Part shown: in pieces, positions 35,014 to 45,100 of the stretch
How the letters are laid out: every line of letters starts with the position of its first letter
Position numbering within the stretch: the stretch's first letter is position 1
Source of the DNA: Hypericum androsaemum
Taxonomy: Eukaryota > Streptophyta > Magnoliopsida > Malpighiales > Hypericaceae
Direction of reading: 5' to 3'
DNA length: 64,000 nucleotides
NCBI GenBank assembly: GCA_963995505.1
Contig: OZ023186.1
Span: 17,305,570-17,369,569, forward strand
Notes under the pieces: model-generated
The model's database searches: none
Seen by the model: the letters and a program-made list of their open reading frames with translations, nothing else
What the model was told of the DNA's origin: nothing
Program-made: the position numbers and the translations under genes

Positions 35014-38000
35014 ATGGCGGAAGGACTTGCATTTAACATTGCAGAGTCACTCCTGAAGCAGGCAGGGGCCCTTGCTCTTCAGGAGATTGGAAAAATACGA
35101 GGTGTCGAGGGTGAGCTAACCAAGCTCGGCCAGACAGTGACCCGGATCCAGCAACTGTTTCTTGATGCTGAGGAGAAGCAGGACCACACCCACCAGGACA
35201 AGCAGTGGCTGGAGGAACTCAAGAAGGTTGTCTATGAAGCTGATGACTTGCTTGATGATTTCGCCACCGAGGCTCTTCGCAGGCAAGCGATGGGAGGGTC
35301 CGAAGTTGTGAAAATGGTGCGCATTTTCTTCTCGAGATCGAACCAGCTTCTCTATGGTCGTAGAATGGCTGGTAGTATCGAGGGTGTCAGGGAGGAAATG
35401 AAGCGCATTGCCGGTGACAGGGTGGATTGGCATCTGGATGTTATGCCTAGAGAGAAGGCTAGACCAGAGGAGACCGACTCTTCTCCTCCGAATAACTTTG
35501 TCGGGAGGGAAGGCGATAGGGACGACCTCATAAAGCTTTTGAAGGCCAACAACAGTGAAATTGTTTCACTGGTTGGGATTGCAGGAATGGGGAAGACTGC
35601 ACTGGCTCAGGTGGTTTTCCATCATGATAGTCTCCAAGAACACTTTCACTTGAAAGAATGGGTGTATGCCTCGGCCCCTTTCGATGTTATGATGGTTGCT
35701 AAGAAGATTTTGGAGTCTATAACATGTCAGGCGCCACCGGATGTCGGGTTGAATGCCATGTTGAAACTCCTCGGAGAGAAGCTAGAAGGCCAGAGGTTCC
35801 TGGTTGTGCTGGATGATGTGTGGAGTAATGAGAAGTGGGGTGACATCCGGAAATTGTTGAAGAAAGGTGCTGAAGGAAGCAAGATCCTCGTGACTACTCG
35901 GTTTATCGAAGTTGCGAGGATAGCTGGCCGAAGTTTCCATCGGCTAGACAGTCTGCCTTCTTCTGATTCCCTGTCCTTGTTGATGCAGATGGTGTTTGGT
36001 GGTCGGCCAGTGAAACCTTATATAGCCACTATGGGGGAGAAAATTGTAAGGAAAAGTGATGGAGTTCCTCGGGCAATCGAATTAATTGCCAATCTGCTGC
36101 GTTTGAATGATCCAGAAACCGAGTGGTCACGTTTTATAAACCAGGATCCCTTGGCAGCTGATGGCAATGAAAATGCTGTCTTAGCAACACTCAGATCCAA
36201 TTATAGCCAACTCCCTTTGCATTTGAAGCAGTGTTTTGCCTATTGTAGCTTGTTTCCCAAGGATTTTATTATTGATGTGAAGTCTCTGATCCATTTGTGG
36301 GTTGCACAAGGATTCATCACCAAGTCTTCTGATGAAACTCAGACGTTGGAAGACATTGGTTCGAAGTACTTCGTGGATCTGTCACGCAGGTCATTTTTTG
36401 AGGATGTGGAAAAAGATACACTTGGGATGGTAAAGAGCTGCAAGCTGTCGCATTTGATGCACCGACTTGCAACCACTGTGGCTTCCACTGAGTGCAAGAT
36501 GGTGTCGAAGAATGTAGATCGTATCGCTAGTCAAGTCCATCATATGTCCTTGAGCTTTGACTTGGAGCCACCTCAAGGAACTCCAAATTTCCTTAGTAGT
36601 GCAGATCAGTTGAGGACATTTCTTTTGCCTGCTCAAGGATCAAGCTCAACCGTTAGCAGAACATGGGATGACTCCAGCTGCAAAGCTCTTGTGTCGTGTT
36701 TCAAGCGCCTGCGTGTGTTTGACTTGCACAACACAGGCATTGAGAATTTGTCCTCCTCCATAAAGAGACTAAAGCAGGTGAGATATCTTGATATGTCTAG
36801 GAATGGAATCCGGCTGCTACCCAGGTCGATTTCCAAGCTGCAGAACTTGCAGGTGCTCAAGCTCTCGTATTGCAGAGAGATCACGGAGTTGCCGAAAGAT
36901 ATTGTGAAGCTGGTTGGTCTTCAACATATCTACTGTGAAGGATGTGCGAGTCTGATTGGCATGCCAATTGGACTAGGGGATGAGGATCTGGCTTCCCTAC
37001 AGACATTAACCTGGTTTGTAGTATGCAAAGATGGTACTAGGCCCAAGCATATAGGCGGACCAAGCGTATTGAAAAAGCTGAACAACTTGAGAGGAAGGAT
37101 GGAGATTAGAAACCTGGGATGGAGGAAAGCCAGCGCGTCAGAGTTTAAGGACGCTAATATGGCAGGGAAGGAGTTTCTTCAGTCACTGATTCTGCGCTGG
37201 AACGGAGGTGACGAGACCGAGGCTGCAGAAGCTGTTGCTAATTACGATGAGGAGGCACTGTCAGGACTCCGGCCTCATCAAAATCTCAAGGAGTTGCAAG
37301 TGTATAGCTACGGAGGAGCCAGTTTTCCAGGTTGGCTTTCATCCATGACAAACCTAGTGAACATCCGGGTAGATGGTTGCCAAAGGTGCAAGAGTCTCCC
37401 ACCTTTAAGTTCAATCAGTTCATTAAGAGAATTATGCTTCATTGACTTAACTGACTTGGAGTACATAGTCAATGAGAATTCGGACTCTGTCAATAGCGGG
37501 GAGGATGACTCGATGTTCTTTCCATCCCTGAAAACCCTTTTGCTCTTGAATTGTCCAAAGCTCAAAGGATGGAGGAAACCGACAGGTGACGGTCATGATG
37601 CAGCAGAAGCATTGCCCCAATTCCCATTTCTTTCTCAGCTAGAAGTGAAGAACTGTCCAGAGTTGACTTCGTTTCCACGGCTTCCAGCTCCTGGTGGAAG
37701 GCTATCCTTGAAGAATACAACCAACCTGCAGCCAGCAGAGCAATTGCTGAAGATCAAGATGATGCTAAGTCCAACTCAAGTCCCCAAGTTACCAAGCTGG
37801 CTTGCGATCCCCGAAAATCTTGTCGAAGTTTGGATAACCGACTGCAAAGGGTGCGAGCTACTTCCTGCATTTGATCAGATAGCTTTTCTCAAAGATATCT
37901 ACCTTGGCAACTTACCTGACTCCAAGTACATCGATATTGACGATGATAATTCTCAAGGGGAAGGACTTGCATTCTTCCCATTTCTGAAGAATCTCTGGAT

Positions 38001-39534
38001 CTGGGATTGCCCAAAACTGAAGGGATGGCAGAAGAAAGGGAATGGTGGCAACAGAAAAGAATTCCCACAATTTTCATGCCTATCATTCCTGGAAATAAGG
38101 AGATGTCCTCAACTATCTTGGATGCCAGAATTTCCAAATCTACAAGAAAGGTTCTATTTCATCAATGCTGGTGTGCACTCATATCCGAACACGCTTTCCT
38201 TCACAAACCTTCAAAGAATGTCGATCGAAGAGATCCCTGGGTTGGAGTTTCTTGACCTTGATGGAGACAGTTACATCACTGGAAGTACTCAATCAGCACC
38301 AGTCTTTCCATTTCTGGATACACTGTGGATATTGAATTGTCCGAAGCTAAAGGGTTGGTGGAAGATGACAGATGATGAAGCTTGGACTATGAAAAAAGAA
38401 GCATTCCCGCAACTTCCTCGCCTATCATTCTTGGAAGTAAGGCATTGCCCTGAACTATCTTGGATGCCAGCCTTTCCAAATCTCCAAGAAAGGTTCTACT
38501 TCATCAATGCTGGCGTGCGCTCGTATCCAAACAGGCTTTCCTTCACAAACCTTCAAAGAATGTCGATCGAAGAGATCCCCGAGTTGGAGTTTCTTGACTT
38601 GGACGGAGACAGTTACATCACCGGAAATACTCAATCAGCACCAGTCTTTCCATTTCTGGATACACTGTGGATATTGAATTGTCCAAAGCTAAAGGGTTGG
38701 TGGAAGATGACAGACGATGAAGCTCAGACTATGAAACGAGAAGCATTCCCGCAACTTCCACGCCTATCATTCTTGGAAATAAGGCATTGCCCTGAACTAT
38801 CTTGGATGCCAGCCTTTCCAAATCTCCAAGAAAGGTTCTACTTCATCAATGCCGGTGTGCGCTCATATCCAAGCACGCTTTCCTTCACAAACCTTCAAGT
38901 GATGTCGATCGAAGAGATCCCTGAATTGGAGTTTCTTGACCTTGATGGAGATAGTTACATCACTGGAAGTGCTCACCCACCAACAATCTTTCCATTTCTG
39001 AAGACACTCTGGATCATGAGATGTCCGAAACTAAAGGGTTGGTGGAAGATGACAGACGATGAAGCTCAAACTTTGAAAAGAGAAGAATTCCCGCACTTTC
39101 CTCGCCTATCATTCTTGGAAATAAGGCATTGCCCTGAACTATCTTGGATGCCAGCTTTTCCGACTCTCCAAGAAAAACTCGTGTTGGATTGTACAAGCGT
39201 GGCGTCATTATGGCAGACGATGAAGATGACAACTCGGGCTGCGGATTCCTCTTCTCCTGTCCATCCTCTCTCTAAACTGAAGGTACTTCATCTAAGAGGA
39301 ATAAATGATCTGAACTCTCTACCAGAAGAATGGCTGCAGAATCTCATTTCTCTCGAAACGCTCTACATTGAGAGCTGCCCCGGATTAACATCTCTCCCGA
39401 AAGGGATTTCGTTAAAGGAGCTGGAAATCTGGTACTGTCCTCAGCTGACAGAACGATGTGAAAGAAACAATGGGAAGGATTGGCCTAACATTGACCACAT
39501 ACCACAGATCAAGATAGATGGCAAGGAAGTCTGA
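35014..39534 (+). CDS. CC-NB-LRR disease resistance protein (CNL, RGA/RPP13-like), intronless
   Basis: 1506 residues in one exon; ATG at 35014 chosen because MAEGLAFNIAESLLKQ is the usual CNL start (the open frame continues 45 bases upstream without another ATG). The N-terminal Rx-type coiled coil has an EDVID-like region (YEADDLLDDFATEALRR, about residues 70-87). NB-ARC: P-loop GIAGMGKTA (188-196), kinase-2 VVLDDVW (264-270), RNBS-B GSKILVTTR (289-297), a GLPL position reading GVPRA (about 350) and RNBS-D CFAYCSLFPKDF (from 408). The MHD site is degenerate: LSH (478-480), then LMHRLA. LRRs fill residues about 560-1500, with four similar blocks starting near 989, 1099, 1213 and 1327. Such proteins sense pathogen effectors in the cytoplasm and trigger cell death. 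Stop TGA at 39532. Whether it still signals is unclear. Confidence 0.95.
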   Translation: MAEGLAFNIAESLLKQAGALALQEIGKIRGVEGELTKLGQTVTRIQQLFLDAEEKQDHTHQDKQWLEELKKVVYEADDLLDDFATEALRRQAMGGSEVVKMVRIFFSRSNQLLYGRRMAGSIEGVREEMKRIAGDRVDWHLDVMPREKARPEETDSSPPNNFVGREGDRDDLIKLLKANNSEIVSLVGIAGMGKTALAQVVFHHDSLQEHFHLKEWVYASAPFDVMMVAKKILESITCQAPPDVGLNAMLKLLGEKLEGQRFLVVLDDVWSNEKWGDIRKLLKKGAEGSKILVTTRFIEVARIAGRSFHRLDSLPSSDSLSLLMQMVFGGRPVKPYIATMGEKIVRKSDGVPRAIELIANLLRLNDPETEWSRFINQDPLAADGNENAVLATLRSNYSQLPLHLKQCFAYCSLFPKDFIIDVKSLIHLWVAQGFITKSSDETQTLEDIGSKYFVDLSRRSFFEDVEKDTLGMVKSCKLSHLMHRLATTVASTECKMVSKNVDRIASQVHHMSLSFDLEPPQGTPNFLSSADQLRTFLLPAQGSSSTVSRTWDDSSCKALVSCFKRLRVFDLHNTGIENLSSSIKRLKQVRYLDMSRNGIRLLPRSISKLQNLQVLKLSYCREITELPKDIVKLVGLQHIYCEGCASLIGMPIGLGDEDLASLQTLTWFVVCKDGTRPKHIGGPSVLKKLNNLRGRMEIRNLGWRKASASEFKDANMAGKEFLQSLILRWNGGDETEAAEAVANYDEEALSGLRPHQNLKELQVYSYGGASFPGWLSSMTNLVNIRVDGCQRCKSLPPLSSISSLRELCFIDLTDLEYIVNENSDSVNSGEDDSMFFPSLKTLLLLNCPKLKGWRKPTGDGHDAAEALPQFPFLSQLEVKNCPELTSFPRLPAPGGRLSLKNTTNLQPAEQLLKIKMMLSPTQVPKLPSWLAIPENLVEVWITDCKGCELLPAFDQIAFLKDIYLGNLPDSKYIDIDDDNSQGEGLAFFPFLKNLWIWDCPKLKGWQKKGNGGNRKEFPQFSCLSFLEIRRCPQLSWMPEFPNLQERFYFINAGVHSYPNTLSFTNLQRMSIEEIPGLEFLDLDGDSYITGSTQSAPVFPFLDTLWILNCPKLKGWWKMTDDEAWTMKKEAFPQLPRLSFLEVRHCPELSWMPAFPNLQERFYFINAGVRSYPNRLSFTNLQRMSIEEIPELEFLDLDGDSYITGNTQSAPVFPFLDTLWILNCPKLKGWWKMTDDEAQTMKREAFPQLPRLSFLEIRHCPELSWMPAFPNLQERFYFINAGVRSYPSTLSFTNLQVMSIEEIPELEFLDLDGDSYITGSAHPPTIFPFLKTLWIMRCPKLKGWWKMTDDEAQTLKREEFPHFPRLSFLEIRHCPELSWMPAFPTLQEKLVLDCTSVASLWQTMKMTTRAADSSSPVHPLSKLKVLHLRGINDLNSLPEEWLQNLISLETLYIESCPGLTSLPKGISLKELEIWYCPQLTERCERNNGKDWPNIDHIPQIKIDGKEV
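37978..39170 (+). repeat. Intragenic tandem repeats of 330-342 bp in the LRR region
   Basis: Blocks beginning ccatttctg(g/a)a start at 37978, 38308, 38650 and 38992, giving periods 330, 342 and 342, all multiples of three. Units 2 and 3 are almost identical at the DNA level; unit 1 and the last unit are more diverged. Each encodes FPFL.TLWI..CPKLKGW followed by LSFLE.RHCPELSWMPAFP and LQERFYFINAGV.SYP.</thinking>. Confidence 0.92.
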
Positions 39535-39565
39535 TAGCCACCAATTAGGTTCGTAAAATCATTCC

Positions 39566-41970
39566 GTGCTAGTTCTTCCTTCTTATTTGTCTTTTATGCA
39601 AGTTAATGTATGCAAGCTTCGACTCGGAAACCTCATTTTTCTGTTTCTCTTTGCAGTTCTTACGCAGCATTGTGTTCGCCATAGAATAAGCAACTGTGTT
39701 ATTAGGCCAAAGCATCAGCAGTTCTGATTGAACTACAACAAATTTGCTAGCAGATCCTCGAGCCTTCTCGGGTTTTCCTGCGGAAGTCCAAAGATACAAG
39801 CACACAGGTATATTTTGCCTCGTAAAATGGAAGTATCCTTGTGGCACTACTACGATTATCCCAAGTATTTGGCTCTACGGTTAAGGAAATGCTTGCATTA
39901 GGATAATTCTTACCGTTTTAAGAACTCTGCAGGCGGCCTCCATCTCACTATGTGCTCGCTGTCTATATTCTCATCACACGCCTGCAATAACAGAGATTCT
40001 GCATTGTGGATCTGCTGCAAAACCCGCCACGGTTTGCTTCAGCGTTTATCTAATCGTCAAGTTGCGTTCGGCTTGTTCGTTCTGCCTTCGTCAAGAAGAA
40101 GATTGCACCTCCAATGCCAGCAGCCACGCAGGAGAACAACTCGATATAAACCCCCTCAAGATAGACAATCTTGAAGACCTGACAGTTGTGTGTGCATCTC
40201 TTGCTCTATGATAAGCTGCAAGTTGCATTCATTTACTACTAGCATTTAGTTTAATGTGAACATCTGCAATTATTCATCAGATCGTATTCAATGTATGTTG
40301 AAAATCGGAATTATTTCGCAATGAACTTTCCGGCATGATTTTGCTTCTAACGATTGGTGTCCCGCTGTTCAGTTCGAATTATTCATCGCCCGGACCTATC
40401 CCGGTGAAACCAAAGTGACGAGGAAGGGCAAGATAAACTGTTGCAGAAGATCACTTGGTAGTTTGATCAGTATTTCTAACAGCTTCAACAAAACACTAAC
40501 TGCATTTAGTCCGGGAAGACAAAGTATTCTCTCTATGCAAGTTGTATGGGACGTGGGGGGTACAAGGCTAAGGTTCCAACCTAACACCAGTCAAATGAGA
40601 CAGCATCTAATGATTCTCGTCAACAGTGCGAGCAGAAGTATGAGCTTGGATCCCTTCTTCTTCCCTTGATCCATCGCTAGTTCTTCCTTCGTATTTATCT
40701 TTTACGCAAGTTAATGTATGCAAGCTTCAGCTCGAAAACCTCAGTTTTCTGTTTCTCTTTGCAGTTCTTACGCAGCATTGTGTTCGCCATAGAATAAGCA
40801 ACTGTGTTATTAGGCCAAGCATCAGCAGTTCTGATTGAACTACCACAAATTTGCTAGCAGACCCTCGAGCCTTCTCGGGTTTCCCTGCGAAAGTCCAAAG
40901 ATACAAGCACACAGGTATATTATCAGAAAACAGAAAATGACATACCACTGTAAACAATCTATATTCAAACACACTTTCAAGGTTGATCAACTATAAACAA
41001 TCTATATTCAAGCTAAAAGTCATAGCTTCGTGATGATAACAAAAGATTTTTCGCCTCGTAAAATGGAAGTGTCCTTGTGGCACTACAACATTTGTGAGCC
41101 CAAGCACTTGCTTTGGACACTACACTACGATTATCTTTAGTATTTTGGCTCTAGCAAGGATGGGAATACATCCTTCTAATGTTAAGGAAATGCTTGCATT
41201 AAGATATTCTTACCGTTTTAAGAACTCTGCAGGCCTGCAATAAGAGAGATTCTGCATTGTGGATTTGCTGCAAAACTCGCTGCGGATTGTTTCAGCATTT
41301 ATCTAGCGTCAAGTTGCTCGGCTCGTTCGTTCTTCCTTTGTCAAGAAGAAGATTGCACCTCCAATGCCAGCAGCCACGCAGGAGAACAACTCCTCAATAT
41401 AACCCCCTCAAAATAGACAATCGTGAAGACCTGACAGTTGTTTGTGTATCTCCTACTTTATGATGAGCTCCAAGTTGCATTCATTTAATAGCCTTTAGTT
41501 TAATGTGCACATCTGCAATTAATTAATTATTCATCAGATCGTATTCAATGTACGTTGAAAATCGGAATTACTTCACGGACACATTTCAGGCATGATTTTG
41601 CTTCTAACGACTGGTGTCCCTCTGTTCTGTTCGAATTGTTGATCGCCCGGACTATCCCAGTGAAACCGAAGTGACGAGGAAAGGGCAAGATAAACTGTTG
41701 CAGAAGATCATTAGTAGTTTGATCAGTATTTCTAAGGGATATAATCTCCAGCACTAACAGCTTTAACAAAACACCAACTGCATTTAGTCCGTGAAGACCA
41801 GTATTTTATATCTATGCAAGGTTGTATGGGATGTGAAGGGTAAGAGGCTAAGGTTCCAACCTAACACCAGTCAAATGAGACAGCATCTAATGGTTCTCTT
41901 AACAGTGCGAGCAGAAGTAAATTGTCCGGTCAGATGCATGAGCTTGGATCCCTTCTTCTTCCCTTGATCA
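39566..41970 (+). repeat. Tandem duplication of the NLR 3' flank (about 1.1 and 1.3 kb copies)
   Basis: Copy A is about 39566-40675, copy B about 40676-41970. Shared landmarks in order: agttcttcctt (39571/40679), a run including cttacgcagcattgtgttcg, the tgcattgtggat(c/t)tgctgcaa block, caatgccagcagccacgca, gtcaaatgagacagcatct and agcttggatcccttcttctt (40643/41941). Copy B has additional DNA near 40930-41110. Intron-like signals (tttctctttgcag) suggest transcribed 3' UTR or a non-coding transcript; no conserved ORF is shared. Confidence 0.85.
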
Positions 41971-42140
41971 ATTCTAAGCAGTTAAAAGTCTCTAGTTCCG
42001 GTATGCCCTGCTGAAGAATACCGCGGAAGTTGAAAAATGAGACAGGAACGAGCGGCTCATGGGCCAGGGACATGGTGTGCAAGATTTTTCCTGTTGTCTT
42101 GGTATCAGCTTCAGGCTACGTCGCTGCTGAGCCGGAAAGT

Positions 42141-45100
42141 TCAATTGTCGGTCCTTTGGAAGAAGTATAGATACCCCATATCCTTCGGTGGATTAACAGA
42201 AGCTCCGACTTTGTTGTCGTTGAATATAACCCATCTGCCATCCTTCAATATGTGGGCAACGTAATGACCACATTGGGTTGATGTACCGATGTGGCTCACT
42301 ATTCCAAATAGTTTGTACCCTGCACAAGTAGCCGCCACACCTTGTTAAACCTTGAAAAATCCTTTCGCGGAAAGCATCTACGAATTAATCAACTTCAGAG
42401 GCATCATAGGAGCTTACTCCCTCCCCCATCAGGTAGCCCGCCATCATCTAAAGGAGCATTAGTGCTTGATGTGGTGGCATCCATGTCAGAGATAGAAGCT
42501 TCAGGATTGTTAAATACCCAATCTGTTGCTTTCTCAATATCACCGCCCTGCACATTGTAATATTAAGTACCATAAGATGTTCAAGTCCTCTATCCATATA
42601 TAAAACAAGATGGTCAATTCTTTGGCACCAGGGACAGGCCAGCCAGAAAAGCTACAGTTCTTACCGATGCCTTCAGTGCTTTCCGAGCAATTTCTTCATG
42701 GAAACCAAATGTCATCATGGTTTCCAATTTTGATTGATCAACTTCAACATCAACATGAGAAATGGGAGCGTCTATATCTGAAAGAAGGCATGCAAATCCA
42801 ACAGTTACGCCAACAGGATAGAAGTAATTCTCTGTCACCACCACCACCGTGTACTAAAAAATCTAATAGGAGATCAGACACATCACATCCACCAAACCAC
42901 TGATCGAGATGTAGAAAAGAAAAGGCACCTGGGTCATCCATATGAGAAAGTAGCCAATTCATTGCCTCTTGCAGACCAGCATTTGAAGTATTAATTGATG
43001 CTTTCTCACAATGAAGTTGATTAAAACCCATGGAGACCAGCTGTGAAACAATTTCCTGGTTAGCAACAGGGTGGTCTGCTTCCATCTCATCGGCAGGAGC
43101 TGCATGGCATGATACAAAGCACACATGCTGAGTAACCTTAAGACATCAGTGAACAGGAATAGATCAACCAACAGCCAAGAGGTAAATAAACTCTAAGTGA
43201 GAATTAAGAACATACATCGCAGAGAAACAAAATAGCACAAAGAGATAACTGCACTGACACCCAGGGTATGTAATGTATACCCACCATCTATGCATAACAA
43301 GCCGCGTCTCACATCTTACATCAAAAAAATAATAAAAAGGTTCAACAAACCATCATACGTACCACCCTCGGGTAACAACTCTTCACCAGGTTGTAGGCCA
43401 TTGCTTCGCATGTGAGTAACATCAATTATGTCTGGAACATCAATGTAAACATCTGGATGAACAAGAAAAAGAACATACGGACAACGTTAGTGTATGAGAA
43501 GGCTAAAACTAAAAAGGTGAACATGCAGCCACAACAAACCCACCAAGCTTTTTGGGCACCCAGCCCTCTTCCATCACAAATTTCCGCATGTGTAACACCA
43601 AGAAGTCAGGAAAGGATGTCAGACCAGTAGTTCTACAGCCACAGCACAAAGGGGCAAAACAATTTTGCATCAGCAAGCATAAACCAAGAAGAATACTTCG
43701 CCACAACTCCATCTACTCCATAAATCAGAAAATAGATAAATGAGCTTACTTTAAAGCTGTTGTTTTAGCATTAAGGGCAGTGCTATAGAAGTCATGTATT
43801 TCCTCTGGAGCTGAGAAGTTAGCAAGGCATGCTTCTAAAGGTACCCTTGGACGCACAATTTCCTCGCTTGACCTGTATGGAAGTATAAATAGAGTAAATA
43901 AGAATTCTAAGAAGGTAAAAGAGGAAAGTGCGAGAACAGAACTTACACATCCTTCCCTTCTGCAAGCCTCTCTGCTTTCAACTTCTGAAAGGCTTCTAGT
44001 TCTTCTGAAAACGAAAAAAAAGTTGCAATTCATTAGAATATTATCATAAAAATTAAGAATAGCGTAACAATGATCCAGCCAAAAGAAAATGACTCTTACC
44101 TTTATTACTAGCCGCATGCAGAGGGATATTCAGAGATAGAATGTAGTCATGCCTTTTATTGTAAGAAACCTTTCCAGATGAACACAGAATACGATCTTCC
44201 ACACCAAACTTGAAGCTCTTTGAGGGATCTGGTCCAGGCTTTCCACTACTAACACGTTCAACTTGATCAAGAAGGTGGAGAAAGAATTCCAAGGCATCCT
44301 ACAAAAGTCTTTGCTTCAATACGACCGAATAAATGAAGGAGACATTTCCAAGCCACAACTTCCCCGTTCCTCGATCTAATACCTAAATAACCTACCTCTT
44401 TCAAAAAAATGGACAAAAGAGTGCTATACATTTTGATTAGGCCGCGCAGAAAAGTTCACTGGTTAAAAGTATTGCCGCAAATAACATAGTCTTGTGATGG
44501 TGATCTTACCTGCTGCCTCATAGTAGAGAACTCAGGGTGACTGGCAGCAATCACCGACTTGAACATTTGAGGCCGTATTCCATCCTGTTTCTAAGATTTT
44601 GAAAAGGTTGCATAGAAAAGAAGAGATCAAAAAACAGTACAAGAAGTCAAGAACATGGTAGAGAGAGACAATCCACATTCGAGATAGTTGGTTCCAGAAA
44701 CTAAAAGGTTGCACAAGGACCCAGTCCGATATACCCATTGAACACCACATAGATGCCCCACGGTATGATCTATACATAAGGACAGTAAAAATGTGCTTAT
44801 TTTTCAGTAGAAAACTTACATCAGTTGTTAAGGCTGCAGTACTTGAACCATCACCTTTCTATAAGAAAAACAAGGGAAGGCATACACAAATCAGGAGAAA
44901 GCGTACACAAATCAGAGAAGGCGTACACAAACAAAGCGTACACAAATCAGAGAATGCGTACACAAACCAAGTTGACAGTTTTCTTCAAGCATACCTCTAG
45001 GGAAGGAACTGAGTATTTACCCGATAGCAGACCATGTGCCAGTTTTGTTCTGCCACCAAGAAACAAATGCTAACAGATTAGGAAAAAAGGACCCTCCATT

